Assembly: GCA_021018815.1 (NCBI GenBank)
Contig: JAITYX010000055.1
Coordinates: forward strand, 3,347,422 to 3,411,421
Direction of reading: 5' to 3'
DNA: 64,000 nucleotides
Source of the DNA: Talinum fruticosum
Lineage: Eukaryota > Streptophyta > Magnoliopsida > Caryophyllales > Talinaceae
Part shown: piece after piece, positions 23,140 through 37,000 of the stretch
Layout: the number at the start of each line of letters is the position of its first letter
Position numbering within the stretch: the first letter of the stretch is position 1
Position numbers and translations under genes: made by a program
Notes under the pieces: model-generated
Seen by the model: only the letters and a program-made list of their open reading frames with translations
Database searches by the model: none
What the model was told of the DNA's origin: nothing

Positions 23140-25226
23140 GAATGAATACATCATGGGAGGTGAAGGTTCAACCTAAGAACTACTGCCTCCTCAAGGTGAT
23201 ATATTCATAAAATATACATGCAAGATTAGCCACTCCATCACTTCTCAAGACTCTGGCTTCCAACTAAAACCAAGTCAAAGCTCTCAAGAGTTCGTCGAAA
23301 ATCGGAGCTTTGCGCATCTTACAATGGATGGTGTAAGATGTCCTCTAAAACATATTGAATACCTTAGAAAAACCGTTAAAATTATGAACTTAAATGATTA
23401 ACTAACATTTTTTAAGCGTGACCGGTAGATATAAATAGCGAAGTGGCTTTTTATTGAATATAATTTAATAATTTATATAATAACTAAATTACCCCGTTTA
23501 GTTACTTAAAAAGAATAATGAAATCACAAATGTAATAATTCATGCACATATAATTAGACAATTAGATGAAAAAAGAAAAGAAAAATAAAAATGTCAACAG
23601 AATTGCTCAAAGAATGTTAATTAATTGCTTTACTGGCAAAAAAAAAAAAAAAAAGTTGACTAAGTTATGGTAGGTAGTGGAAATGGATGCTGGTTAAATG
23701 AAGAGATTTTGAGCCCAAAATTCAAAAATTTTAATGATTTCCATCAAATAATTAAGTTTCGACGTAACCATTGATATTGGGTTTTGCTTTTATATTTCTA
23801 TTGATTACGTCGTTATTGGAGTAGAAAGAAGAAAATTATCAACTTGCTTCTGCTTTCACAAATATAAATGAGGGAGAGGAATAAATCCGATCCATATTTT
23901 CATTTTGTACACATATCTTTTTTTTTTTTTTTTTGCTTTTTCTCTTGATTTTGTATGTCATTGTGAGTTTTTTTAATTTTATTTTAGACTTGTCATGTTG
24001 GTGAAGTGACTCGTTAGCTTCCAATGAGAACATTGTAAGATTTAAGTGTGGGAGATGAAAAAATATACTTCAAACTTTTGAAGAAAGAAAAAAGCACAAA
24101 TTTTCGAATATTACAGAAATATTCTTTGTGTGTCTGTAGTCTTGTCTCATGTGGTGTATTTTTACTATTTTAGTTGGCTTTGAACCATGTGATATAACTT
24201 AATTATTTACTTTATTGAAAAAACAAACTTAGTTATTTACTTGTATATTATAAGTAAGATGCACAAGATAAAATTTAGTCCAAAGTGTCATTTCAAATCC
24301 CAATCCTGACTCCCGATATACCATTAAGGGGATTAGAGTTCATCCCCGATGATGATATTTCAAGGTGTTCTGGTTGTCAAATAGCATGTATGTCCATCAA
24401 AGTTTGGCCGCACTACATGAAAATTTTATGAAATAAGTTTTTCCAAAATCCGAGGACTCTTTTAATTGTTCGAAGTATGCCATACGATTTTTTCAAGAGA
24501 TCCAACCCAAATTCTTACGGTTAATAGGAAAAACAAACAAAAGAACGTAAACACATCCAATCCCACCAACGTTTGCCTCACAAATGCTCGTGAGATTGTA
24601 GTTAGTCAACATTGTTTCCATGAGAAAAACATATATGAGACCTCCACCAGTCCTGTAGGGTATAGACTATGAAGGGGTTGCTAAGCCCCTGACAAATCCC
24701 TGAACATCATCGTCATATATCATGACCCTAAGCCAATCTCATGTGAAAAAAATTCTCGTAGCTTTGCAGGGTTAATTTCTCCGAAAAAGGGGTGGAAGTT
24801 ATGAAATAAAAGCACCATAAAGTGCAATAGTTTCACAAGAGAGATCTTGAACCGGTCAATTGGATTTGGATCATATGATAATTAAAAATCTCTTACATCC
24901 TCAGGCAATAAATATTTGCATGATGTACAATTCAATCTATGTGAATATACACAAGATTTATACATCATATCTTCTGTTTTCCTTTCTGTCATAGTTACAA
25001 TACAAGATATCTGATTTTGACAAGGGATGTCTAGTCTTTTTCCAAAGACACTATATGCGGACGATGTAAAAAGGATCATAGTCACAACATTACAACATGT
25101 CTTCCTCTTATTCACTGCAGGAAAGCAAACTGCGCGTATTAAGGCTCAATAAGGATGCCATTTCATTCTTTATGCGCTAAATACCGCAGGACAGGAAAAC
25201 TAGCAGCTAAAACCTTCGCATTTAAG

Positions 25227-28200
25227 TTACTGCACTTCGACATCCACCATCTTCTTGTAGACGTATGAAAACATACCCCATTGACAATAGCAGTTTCTCC
25301 GCTTTCCCCAGTACCTGCAATGGAGTTCAAGTAACATCATTAATAAACTTGATCAAAGATACAAATATTTGTCTACAGGAATAGAGAATGGCTGCAGTTC
25401 TGCTGATTGCACATATCAAATTCTACATCCTCTACATTAAAGAGTGACTTATAGAGGTTTTTGGGCTGTCATGGGCCCTCCCACTGATGGTCAGCCCCAG
25501 CACTTCCATTTTACTTTGTTGTTCTCTCTTTATGTTTGTTAGCAACCAGCTAGGGAGTGTTGTCAGACTTTTCCTTGGAATTTCACTACTTTGTTTTGTA
25601 AGAGTGACTATGGTTTGCACAAGTGAATCGATGCAGGGCAGTATCTGCAATAAATTTGATATACATATGCTTGAAGACTGGATCAAATAAAGTCTGGTTT
25701 TCTGCAGTAAAACGCAGACAGATTGCACAGCTCCAATGATAGGAAAGCCATTATTCTGAGGGCAGAAATTAATATGTTCAAAATTAGTAATTTAAAGCTA
25801 CTGGGGTTATTTTTTATTTTTCTTCAGTGAAATATTCTGACAAGGGAAAATCCGCAAACTATTTTCCTACTCTATTGGGATTATTTAATATTAGTAATCC
25901 AATAAGGGAAGATCAGGAAATATTATGATGTTAAGGAAACTTAGTATGTTCAATAAATAAACTAGCTATGTTTAGATTCCTCACATGGAATCCATTCCAG
26001 GGTCTAACCGAACACAGGCTCACACAAAACCAAAACAATCTCACACAGATAAATATCAAAATCATTCAACTAATTAGCTCAATGTACCCTATAGTATGGT
26101 TGCCTTCCCCAAGTGAAGAGATAATAATCCTACAAATTCAGTAAAGCCTAAAAAGGATAAATGAATGAAAAAAACAAGATAAAAAGTAATAGCTAACATG
26201 AAAATCTGGCTGTAACAGGCTGCTCAGAGCTAAAATTCATCCTTCACAGCATCCATTCATAATTTGTACACTTTACCCTTTAGCGAACTTGGAAAATCTA
26301 ATTTCCTTCTAATCAAGGTGTTCACTTCTATCCCATATATTTTCTTCTGCCCTTCTCCTGTTGCGTATTGTTCTGCTTAATAGTTCTGTTTGTTTCAATT
26401 GCTTGTGTGTGTGAAATCTAGAGAATGCTGCTCAATAAAATAATTCCTAGCCCAAAGCTGCCAACACCACTTGAATTCAAGGCTCAACTGGTCCAAATGT
26501 GTACAAGTTGACTGGCTGACGTATCAGAGCTAATTGGCGCTCAGTTGACAGACGATGGTCATGATCAAGTTCTGAGCATAAAACTTGATTGCCCTGGAAA
26601 TGAACTTCCTCCAGCATAAACAAAGTTTTTGGGGAAAAAGACCACAGAATTAATGAAGTCCATTGCTCACCACAAAAATGGGCTCTTCAGATGCTTTGTT
26701 GTAAACTGGCTATGAGAACAAGATGTAGTAAGTTAGCAGTTTCTACAAAATTGAACATGGCAGCTTGTTGGTTAAAAACTTAAATAAATGATACTGAACA
26801 GGCTCAAAGCCATCGTCAACTAAGCCTTGAAGTTTGATTTTGATGTGCTGAAGTCCAACATAACCCAGCTATGACCTTCTCAAGCTTGAAAGTTGGATTT
26901 GATTTATGAGTCTTGAAAGCATCTCATCTAGCTATCAAACAAGAACCTAATAACCAAGAAGTGATTGATGAGGACCAAGTTCTCCCAGACCATCTAACAA
27001 ATGGGAAGGCGAGCGAAATTTCAGACCTTTGTGACTACACAAAAAGGCTAAGCGTGACTGTCCCTTGACAAGCAAGGCCATGATCGATGCAGTAGAGGAC
27101 ATGACATATTGGCTCTAATTTCGAGTCAGGAGCTCCCTCAAATCTAAATTTCCAACATAAGTTGGAATTCGGTCAGGGCAGCCCGCTAGTAGAGAACACA
27201 ACAGTGTCAAGCACTGACCTAAAGCCCCGCCTGGGGAGATTAATAAGAAGCTCGAACTGGATAGTCCTACCATCAAATCGGACGTTTTGTATGGAGTCTG
27301 GGATTTCTGAGGAAGAGAGATTATTATGTTCCATCTCTAAATTGTATGAAATACACAAAGGGTCTATGATACCCAGGCTCTCCATTTTACCCTCGGACAC
27401 GACAATCCATGAATAGGACATGGGAGGGGAAAACAAATTCGGAGTGCATGGTCATTTCTCCTTCTTCATTCATCATTTTTCAATAGCTCTTCAGTGTTCA
27501 CAATTTGACAAGTGGATAGCTTTTAATTGATGAAATATTCTAGAAAGATTAATTTGAAACTGCAACCTCCACATATAAAATGACGAGTTCTCTTATCTGT
27601 GTCCGAATTTCATACAGTCAAATTGTCTCTGTGTCTTAAATTTAGAACTAAGATGAGTTGGCCACTTGGATCTGTACCGTAGTCTGACACCACATAGCTG
27701 AGTGGCCGAGTTCATGTAACATAGCAGAGGGCAGGATTAGCACCAGACCAACTGAATATCTGGTTTATCCCTCCTCTGTTGCATCCTCAGCCTCCATGAA
27801 AGGCAGAGGATAGCAGAAATAGAAAATAGAAGAAGTGCCAAAAGTTCCTCAGACAATACTCTGCAATTCTTAAGAAGACAGGCAGCTGAAGCTCCTGAAG
27901 ATCTGTTCCATGTAGTCATCAACTGAAAGGTTTTCAACCATCAAGCATTAACTCATGGTTGTTCGTATTCTTCAAGGAGTTAAGCCAGTCAAATGGAAAT
28001 GAGTGCACCCATCCTTCAGCAGTGTGGGGGATGGAGAAAATCGTCAAATGCATACATCATCCAAGTGAAAACGGAATTAGAGCACCAAGAAAAAGGATCC
28101 TGACAGACACAAAATTTAGTACCTGAGAGGACTGTGCAGCTGACTTCTCAAGGCAACCTTGTTCTTGCTGCTGAGATCACCAGTCCCCAGCAGGCAGGTA

Positions 28201-28947
28201 ACTGGATGGAGGTTAACCAATTACAATCACCTCTTTGTTGCTCCAAGAGGCCCATTGGAGGATATTCAGCGAAAAGTGAGACACTTACCACAGAAAGGGG
28301 CCATCCAGTCAAAATGAGCAAGTGTGGGCTCTCTTAGGTAGGATCATAATGAAGACATTAGCTTAGGCATCCAGCATGTACATTAGTCAAAGGAGTAATT
28401 TTTTTCAGGGATAATTGAGCATTGTTAAGAGAAAGCATCCCCTCCATTCAGTGCCCAAATTAACTGCAAACTACACTAGTACAGGTGTTCAGAAATAGGG
28501 ATAGGGTAATCAGGACATACAACTTCTAACTAGAGGAGGTACTCTTTCCGTAACATTTTTTTTTTTTTTTGTAGGGGTAGACTTAAAAGTAGCATAGTAA
28601 AGAAAGATGCTCCGTTCTGCCACAAGTTGAGGAGTCTGACGAGCTCTAACTAAGCATTTTAAGTCAATCGCGATGAAAGTTTCCTAAGTTGGACAACCTA
28701 GGTTCAGAAGCAGCATAAAGCTCTTACCTGCATTCCACCAGTAAACCATTGCCAAGAGCAAACTCTAAACAACTCAAGGGCTCCCTAATAACCTCACCGT
28801 GGCTACTTTGAATATACTATAAACATAAATATCAAAACAATAAAATATCAATATATACACACACACACACAAACAAACACACTATATTCTGTGCAGAAAT
28901 ACACAGCCAATACATACCAAGTGAACCGCAAATAGATCAGTGCATGC
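25227..28947 (-). other. Region downstream of UPL7; possible spliced 3' UTR
   Basis: No conserved protein domain is seen. On the minus strand several splice-like signals occur after the UPL7 stop: donors gtaagagc (about 28728), gtaagtg (about 28288) and gtactaa (about 28122). A good acceptor, ccattgcag, lies before 25314, where a GC-richer block opens and reads 28 codons to a stop at 25227-25229. These could be non-coding 3' exons of UPL7 or an unrelated transcript. Short open frames in 25.4-28.3 kb on both strands have no recognisable content. Confidence 0.3.
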
Positions 28948-31350
28948 TCAAGAAAGTTCAAACCCTGCATTGGAGTTGATTGCGTACAAAAGCTTTGTCT
29001 TCAATGTACTAGCACGTTTATAAGTAGGAAGCTGAAGATAAGAAAACAATAGAACAAAAAAAAGGTCAAAAGGATTTGAGCAACAAACAACAGTTTGATT
29101 TACGACTTCTATAGCCTGATGTAGCCAATAAGTAGCACATGACTGTCTTTTCTTTGAAAAGTACCTTCAAAGTATTGTAGCAGGTTGAAGCTGAGGGAAG
29201 CCGTTCCACATCTTGTCCTCCAATTGCTGCCCAGAGAGGCACATCACACACAACCTACAATTGGACAAGGTTACTAACTTGTATCCAATAAGGGATAAGT
29301 TCATTGTTGCTTTTAGAGCTGGCGAATGCTGGCTCATCATGATTCTGGACCCAAACTGGACAGAAAGCTTAGCAAATTTTGGTAGTGATTTTCAACCCGT
29401 TTAATTAAATGGTTCAAACACTTAACCCGTTTAATTAAATGGGTTACGTTCTTGTTAAGAATTTTGAAGCAAAAGAAAAACCTATAGACCCGTTTAATTA
29501 AATAGGTTAAACATATCACCTTGTTTACCGAATTACAATTATGTTTTTGGCAAAATTATAGAAATTTGGGATTGAAAATTTGAACTTTTGGATACAGCAT
29601 CCGGCTCATCACATATGACCTACAATTTGATAAGGTTACCTACATGTAACTAATAAAGGATAAGTTGAATTGTTGCTTCTACAGCTAGTGAAAGCTAACT
29701 AAACACGATTACTGATTCAAACCAAACATGAAACTAAACGAGTTTGGGTAGTGATTTTCAACCCGTTAATTAAATAGGTTGACACACTTAACTTCTTTAA
29801 TTAAATGAGTTACTTTTAGGTTGAGAATTTTGACACAAACCTATTAATCCATTTACTTAAATGGGTTAAACAGGTCAATCCATTTACCCATTTACATTAA
29901 TTTTTTTAGAGAATTGCGAAATCTTGGGATTGAAAATTTGATGTTTTGGGTGAAGTGTCTGAATCTTAACAGGGTGGCAGTATTTTTCTTTCTTAATTTT
30001 TGAAAAAGAGGGCTAAACTTAACCCAGCTATTTATGAGGGTTCATAGTTATGCTTTAGTTGAAATAGTAAATGAGTTCATGGATAACCTAAACGGAACCT
30101 GTTTACACTAAACAGGAATGGGTAAATTCCAGGTCAGCCCTTTTAAAAAATAGATGGGTTTAGAATGGAATTTCAACCCATTTAAGTTTGGCATGAACCT
30201 GTAATTGACTTTGCTTCTCAGTTGTGAAAACTAAATATGCCAATAGTACACAAAGCACAAACATTTAAGTACTAAATCCAAACGCACAGGATGCCAAAGC
30301 ACTATCAACAACTACCACAGTGTGGGTGCTTTAGGGAGGTATGGGGAAATCCAGATATAGGACCGCAGCCGGCAGAGAAACCAATCCCAAAAGACCCAAA
30401 CAGAAAAAGGGAAAAAGAACCATAATGTTTCATGCCAAAGCATTACTATCATTCAAATGAATACTTAACATTCACAAGAAAGAAGATTTGCCTAGAACAA
30501 TGAAGTGGTGCACGAAGCTTATCATAAGCTCTAAGAAATTTCACTTTACCATCACAAATAAGTAAGTTTCATTGGGTAGTAATACCTTATGAATGGTAAA
30601 GGTTGGTTGCAAATGTTTAAAACCAAGTAGCGGGGCTCGCGAACAACTTGTTACAAACTTAAGGACCATACATCGTTCTTTTGGCTCAAAAACTGTCATA
30701 ACCTGTCATCAAGCAGTCAAAAAGAAATAGAAAGAAATAGAAGTCAATAGGTTAAGCCCATAGCCAATTCTTCCATCCTTTGTTACTCATGAGATTATCA
30801 ATTCGTTACTCATGAGATTATCAATTTGATCGAATTAAAACACAAATAAGGATTATCAGTTTTCAAAATCCATAAATCATATAGACAGAGGAGAGTTGTC
30901 TCACAAAAAGATTGGCAGAATATGGAAGGGTTTTAATATAAAATAGTGGTGGTGGGCACCCTAGCACTTGTATACTCAAAGAAAATAAAACAGATGAATT
31001 CAATCAGTTTTTCTTTTTCTTTTTTTTTAGGCGGGGGAGAGGAGATGAGATAAGAACCAAGATATAGGGTTGTGCATTATTCGATCCAAAACCGAACTCG
31101 ACCAAAGATTGGCGTGGACCTGTCTTGACCAAACCGGACCACACAGAGCGAATTCAGTCTAATCCTTGGTCCATGATTTTGGTCTTATTCAGTCTTCAAG
31201 GACTGAATAAATTAGGGTTTTTGCCTTTGCCTAATTTTGGATTTCATTTTTTCCTAATGCACGCGCGCACACACACACATGCACACACGGGCACACGCAC
31301 ACGCACACGCACACGCACACGCCCACGCCCACGCCCGCGCATGGCTGCAC

Positions 31351-31385
<35 letters not shown>

Positions 31386-34066
31386 AATTACAGGTTCCAA
31401 TCCTATGTTCTTGTTCTTCCTTCCTCAAATAATGCATGTCTATTTGATTCCCCATAACTACAAAATATATATATAATCTTTCACCCACTCCAGGAAGGTA
31501 TTCTCCAAATTTGATGCCTGGAAATCAGGTTCTAATATTCCCCCTCTTATAACAAATTTCAGAGTTTGGTTTGGTGTTGACCGACTAGGTCTATTAAATG
31601 TGTGGTTTGTAAGTGAGTGTGGTTGAATGTTGGGAAGTGTGGATTTTTTCTAGGAGGTGTGATTAAGAGTTGTAGAGTGTGGGTGAGTGTCGTTGAGAGC
31701 GTTGTTTTGTAATTGAAGGAGTCGGTGAGCGTGGGTGAGTGTGGGTGAGTGTGGGTGAATGTGGATTTTTCCCATTTACCACACACCACAACAGGTCCTT
31801 AATTCTTGTGTAGAAAGTTAGATACTTTACGTTTCCAATCAGGGGTTCTAACTGAAACTTAGACAGTAGGTAGTATGATGTGTTATAAGCTAGGAAAGGT
31901 CTTTTGATTGCAGATTGAATGTAAATAGCACAGTTTTTCCGTTTTCATTGTGTCAATTTTGAGCTTTACGTTCAATTCATTTTGATTTTCATTGATGTTT
32001 GTTTAAGCAAGAGATTATGTATGATTGCATATACAAGACTCTTCTTGGTGAGCAGTTCACCGAATTCAGTGCCATCTTAGTTGAGCTAGAAATTTAAGTT
32101 AGTCCTTATTTCGTCCAGTCCAAATTCGATCCCATGACAATTGGCAGCCAGAGGTCAGAAGCCCGCTTGTAGCAAGGTTAGCAGCAATAGAGGCTGGAAA
32201 GCAATGGTGATTTGTGGCAAGCGTCAGCAATACATTGAAATGAGGGGAAATCAGTTTTGCGGATTGAGCTGATGGTTGATCAAATTTTGGAAGGTCTGTG
32301 CTCAGGGTGGGGTTATTTCGCATGAGTCACGACGATGTATATGGCCATGGCAGAAAAGGGAGGAAGACAAGAGGGGAAAGTGGGGAAGGAAAGAACAGTA
32401 GAGAGGGAGGAGAGAGTGTTGCCAGCATTAGCTAGGAAGATGAAGGAAGTCACTGATGTTGCCGTTCACTCACCAGTCAGAGGCTTTGCCACCAGCAGCC
32501 CAATCAAACCTTGGTGGTGGCAGAGAACATAGAAGTTTCTAGGGTTTCACAGGAGAGAAAAGCGTAGAGGATGTGATGGATGGGAGGACCACCGATGTGC
32601 TCACTAGGCAGCAGCAAACTCCATCATGGATTAGCTGCCGCTAGCAGGCTACCATAGTGGGGAAAGTGGGGAAGGAAAGAACAGTAGAGAGGGAGGAGAG
32701 AGTGTTGCCAGCATTAGCTAGGAAGATGAAGGAAGTCACTGATGTTGCCGTTCACTCACCAGTCAGAGGCTTTGCCACCAGCAGCCCAATCAAACCTTGG
32801 TGGTGGCAGAGAACATAGAAGTTTCTAGGGTTTCACAGGAGAGAAAAGCGTAGAGGATGTGATGGATGGGAGGACCACCGATATGCTCACTAGGCAGCAG
32901 CAAACTCCATCATGGATTAGCTGCCGCTAGCAGGCTACCATAGCTGTAGCAGCAGCTGGAACAGTGGTGGGATACAGCTTGGTGCTTTTATTTAAGTAAA
33001 AAGAAAATTTAAGCTGTGAATTGTTTTGAAAATAACTGAAATTTGAATTTGAAAAATGGTATGTTCCCTAAAAATGGCTAGAACATTGGACAGAAATTAA
33101 TTGTTCCTCGAAAAAAGATTTAGTTACAAAAGATCATCTATTAATATTAGACTAGTAAGCATAATGGCATAGAGGTTGATTCCGTTAAACCCTAGATTTA
33201 AAAACCACATACTTCCTACTAATTCATAGAAAGGAAGCCAAGGACAGTATAAAGGGACCCACACACACAGCCAGACACCCACAGATGGGGGCACGCACAC
33301 ACACACACACATATATATATAAAAGGATTGTGTCTCGATCTAGGATTTCAGGAACCTTTGAAGGGGCACGGGCTTTGGAGCGAAGGTAGGGGCTTATTGA
33401 ACTCGAGGCACACTTTAATTTATGAGTAAAAGATATTGAAAAATGGAGGGTTATCTTACCAATTTAAATCCCAAATCTAGCAAATTATAGAGAATTTTTT
33501 GAGAAATTTACAAGGATATTGAAAAATCGCAAAGTTATCATAAAATGAAAAAAGGAAAAATCTTACTATTTAAAGAACACTTTAGAAATTAATTGATATG
33601 AGGGGACAACTAATTCTTCCTAAATAAGAAAAGGCAGAAACATAGTCGATTTTTTCCTTGAACAAAAACGATTAAAAGAAAAGGAAAGAATTGAATTAAA
33701 AAGATTCTATCCAAGTAAAAGATTATAGTAAAAGAGATAGGCATAAAAGTTGCATTTCCCTAATAAGTCACGCAGTCTAGTCCACTGTAAACAGCATTAA
33801 AAAAGGGTAATAAAAGGAATAGATGTAGAGAGAGAGAGACCAAAAACTAAGGCCCTGTTTGGTTGGGCAAAACTTGATTCCTTTGGTTTCAAGTTTCTTT
33901 TTCAATTGTTTGGTTGGGTATTTTGAAGGTGGAACTTGAAGTTTACAGGTTTCAAGTTCCCTTAAAATAAGAGAATTTGAATCCCCTAAATAGGAGGGAA
34001 ATCAATTCTCAATCTCTCAGGATCAGTTTATAATGATTAAAAAAAGAAAAATTAGCCTATTTGCTA

Positions 34067-34097
<31 letters not shown>

Positions 34098-37000
34098 GTT
34101 GTTGTTGTTGTGTTGTTTTTATTATTTTGGTTATGGTTATTATTTTTGTTGTTGTTTTTTTATTATTATTTATTTATTTATTATATATAATGTTTTTTCA
34201 TATTGTTTGATAGAACATCATAGTTTGAAAATAGGTTTACTAAAAATTATAAATAAAATTTGTTAATTATTGAAAAAATTAGAAGATAGTTAATTAAAAA
34301 AATTAAATAAATATAAGATTCAATTATCAAGCAAATATGCTAACGAGCTTCAACTTTTATTGAATCAATAATAATAATTTACAATGATATAAAATAATTT
34401 AAAAAATAAAACAATTTTAATTTTATCCCATGATTAACAACCAAACCAAACAATAAGAACTGAAACTTGATTCAATTCCTGTTCTCTACCAAACACTTGA
34501 AGAGAATATTCAAGTTCTATCCCTAACCCCTCGGGTATCATTCCTTGATTCCATTCCATTCCTGTTTGGTATGGCCTAAACCATAGAGGGCCGATGAAGC
34601 GAGCACAAGGAGAGAGGGATAAACGACACTAAAAGAAGTTAGAGAACAAGAGAACGGAAGAACTAAGACAACGGAAGAGAATCGAACAACAAAGAAGGAG
34701 GATCCATTAAGCGCGTTCGCCTTGCGCCTCAACCTCTCACGCCTCATAGGGCTTTTATGAGGGGCTACGCTGAGCCCCTTCTAAGTGCCAAGGTATGCGC
34801 CTCGCTACTTGCGCCTACACGGGCCCCGGGCTTGCTTTTTTAAAGTAAGGTTGAGGTTAGGATTTAATTTGCCTCCGGGAACTTTTTAGCTCAGGAATTA
34901 ATTTGGCTCTTGGAACTATCGTTTTATTTTCGGTCTCAAGAGTTGAATCACAAATCCAACATCTCTTTATATGATGTATAGTTAGGCAATAATCACAATA
35001 AGGCAAATGGCAATTTGACGAAATATGAATGTTCAAATACGTGAACATGGATTGATGTGTTTAATAGTTATTCAAACGATACATGAACTAATAAAACAGA
35101 TCACTGAGTACGTAACATGAGATTAATGGAAATATGTTTGTTAGTGAATTGTACATGTTGAGTAGGATACCTAAGCTTTATTTGGAGGACTCTACACTCT
35201 CTTAGCTTGAGTGACGACAAAGGGTTAGGAGAACATGGTCGGTATGAGATAAACATGGTTAGTTTAGTAATAAACTAAAGGCAGAGTTCATTTATGGGCT
35301 CAAGCATATAAGGGTTCATAGATTGTGCTTGGTATGGGATGAGTATAGCCACATGAAATTTAACTTTTCCAATCTATGTTTATGTCCGTGCTTATCTATG
35401 TTGGCATATCAGTGAAAGTGACCTAGAATAGTCAGCAAATGACTACGCCTTCCTATTTTAATGCGAATAAATATAACCCCAATAGTAGTTTCAAACCTGA
35501 CGTTTTTAATTTAGAAGTGTGGTAGGCCTGCTTGTATGCCTATATGCATGTGTCTAATGTAATTGTCTAATGTGCAAAGTGAAACAAAAAAAGGAAGATT
35601 TGAATTATTCACTGTGCTCGGGGAGCTCATTATCACACCGTCTTTTCATGTCTCAAGAACTAGGTGACTATCAGTGGACATCATGGTTGACTATTGGCTA
35701 GAAGCTTGTCGAAGTCATATCCGGGCTAGACATATTTGTAATTTTGCCCTTGTTTTTGTAAGTGGAATGTATGTAGCTATGTATTTTTGTCTATAAGAAG
35801 GGTTTAGCTATTTTCTCACATGGATATATTTTGTAATAAGTATGATTGCATGCATTAGATTCAACTAGCCGAGCCTTCCACCGTGCTATTTTACCATGTG
35901 ATTATTCAATGTGAAGTAATCTCATATTACCCTCTTATTATTGTGTATTTAGTAAGCAGGTTGAAAAGTGTGGCCAACAAATGACCAAGAAACCAGACCT
36001 CCCCCAAACATCCCCACCCCCAACCAGGTTGGGTTGTTACATGAGAACCAGGGGTTAAAATGTGACATCTGAACAAATCTTAACCACAGAACTCCAGTCC
36101 TAAGAACCAAATAGAGCCACATCATTACACACCCCATCCCCCTCCCCACCCCCAACCAGGCCAGACCATCTCACCATCTCACTACCAACACTGTGATTTA
36201 TCACCGACCAACAGAACCAGTTTGGCTACCGGAAATTTCATGTTTCTCCCTTTATGGGTTGACCCTGGCCCTGCTTTACTCGCACTCCCCAGGGTTTTCA
36301 TAGACACCATAAAACCATTAAAATCAGAAGTTACAGTTTTCTTTCATGTTTCACCTTAGCACTGCGCCTGGAATTAATGATTGCCAGCCCACAAAGGTTT
36401 TCGCTGGTGACCATAAGCCTTCATCTAGGTTTCACAGGCATCTAGAGGAACACCTTCAGGCCCAGTGAGGCCTCTGGCCAAAATCAGTTTCATGGTGGTG
36501 GCAGGGGGATTGTTTGCAAGTTATGGTTTTGGGTTAGTGACTAGCCGTGATGGTGGTCGTCAGAGTCGAAATTCCATATGAAATTTGGTGATAGGGTCAT
36601 CGGTGGTGAGTTTTACAGTGGGGGTGGGGGGTCTCCAGCCTCTGGCGACCATGCAGCAGAGGGTACGAAGTCACACGCAGTTGGCCGAACTCAACAGAAG
36701 CAGTCAGATCGTGAAAATGGGGGGGAGGGAGGTAACAGCATGGCACATTTTCATTCATTGGATTGAAAATTAACGGTTCATATCAATGTCCTCATTCTAA
36801 GGCAATGTTCTCACAAGATATGCTCTGTCTCTCACAAGATATGCAGTTGGTACATATAGGATATGAATTTCTAAGAGACCAAGTTCACTGCATGCCTTAC
36901 AGCAATAAACAATCAATCAACAGAAATAGGAAAACAGTAGAATTAACAACTTTTTTGATCCACATGAACACATCGAGAATTGGCAAATACAACAAGAACA

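Larger units (their letters stand above)
21028..25200. other. Intergenic with repeats
   Basis: Upstream of the GH5 gene, towards UPL7. It contains the GTAAACC repeat at 21306-21586, a TAA-rich possible MITE at 22680-23030, a 39-base tandem duplication, and a segment near 23930-24060 whose 'aagatttaagtgtgggagatg' resembles a retrotransposon polypurine region. No gene is supported. Confidence 0.5.

Noticed and set aside
31125..31457. Open frames over the CA-rich region on both strands
   Set aside because: Thr-His and Val-Cys repeats are translations of the microsatellite.
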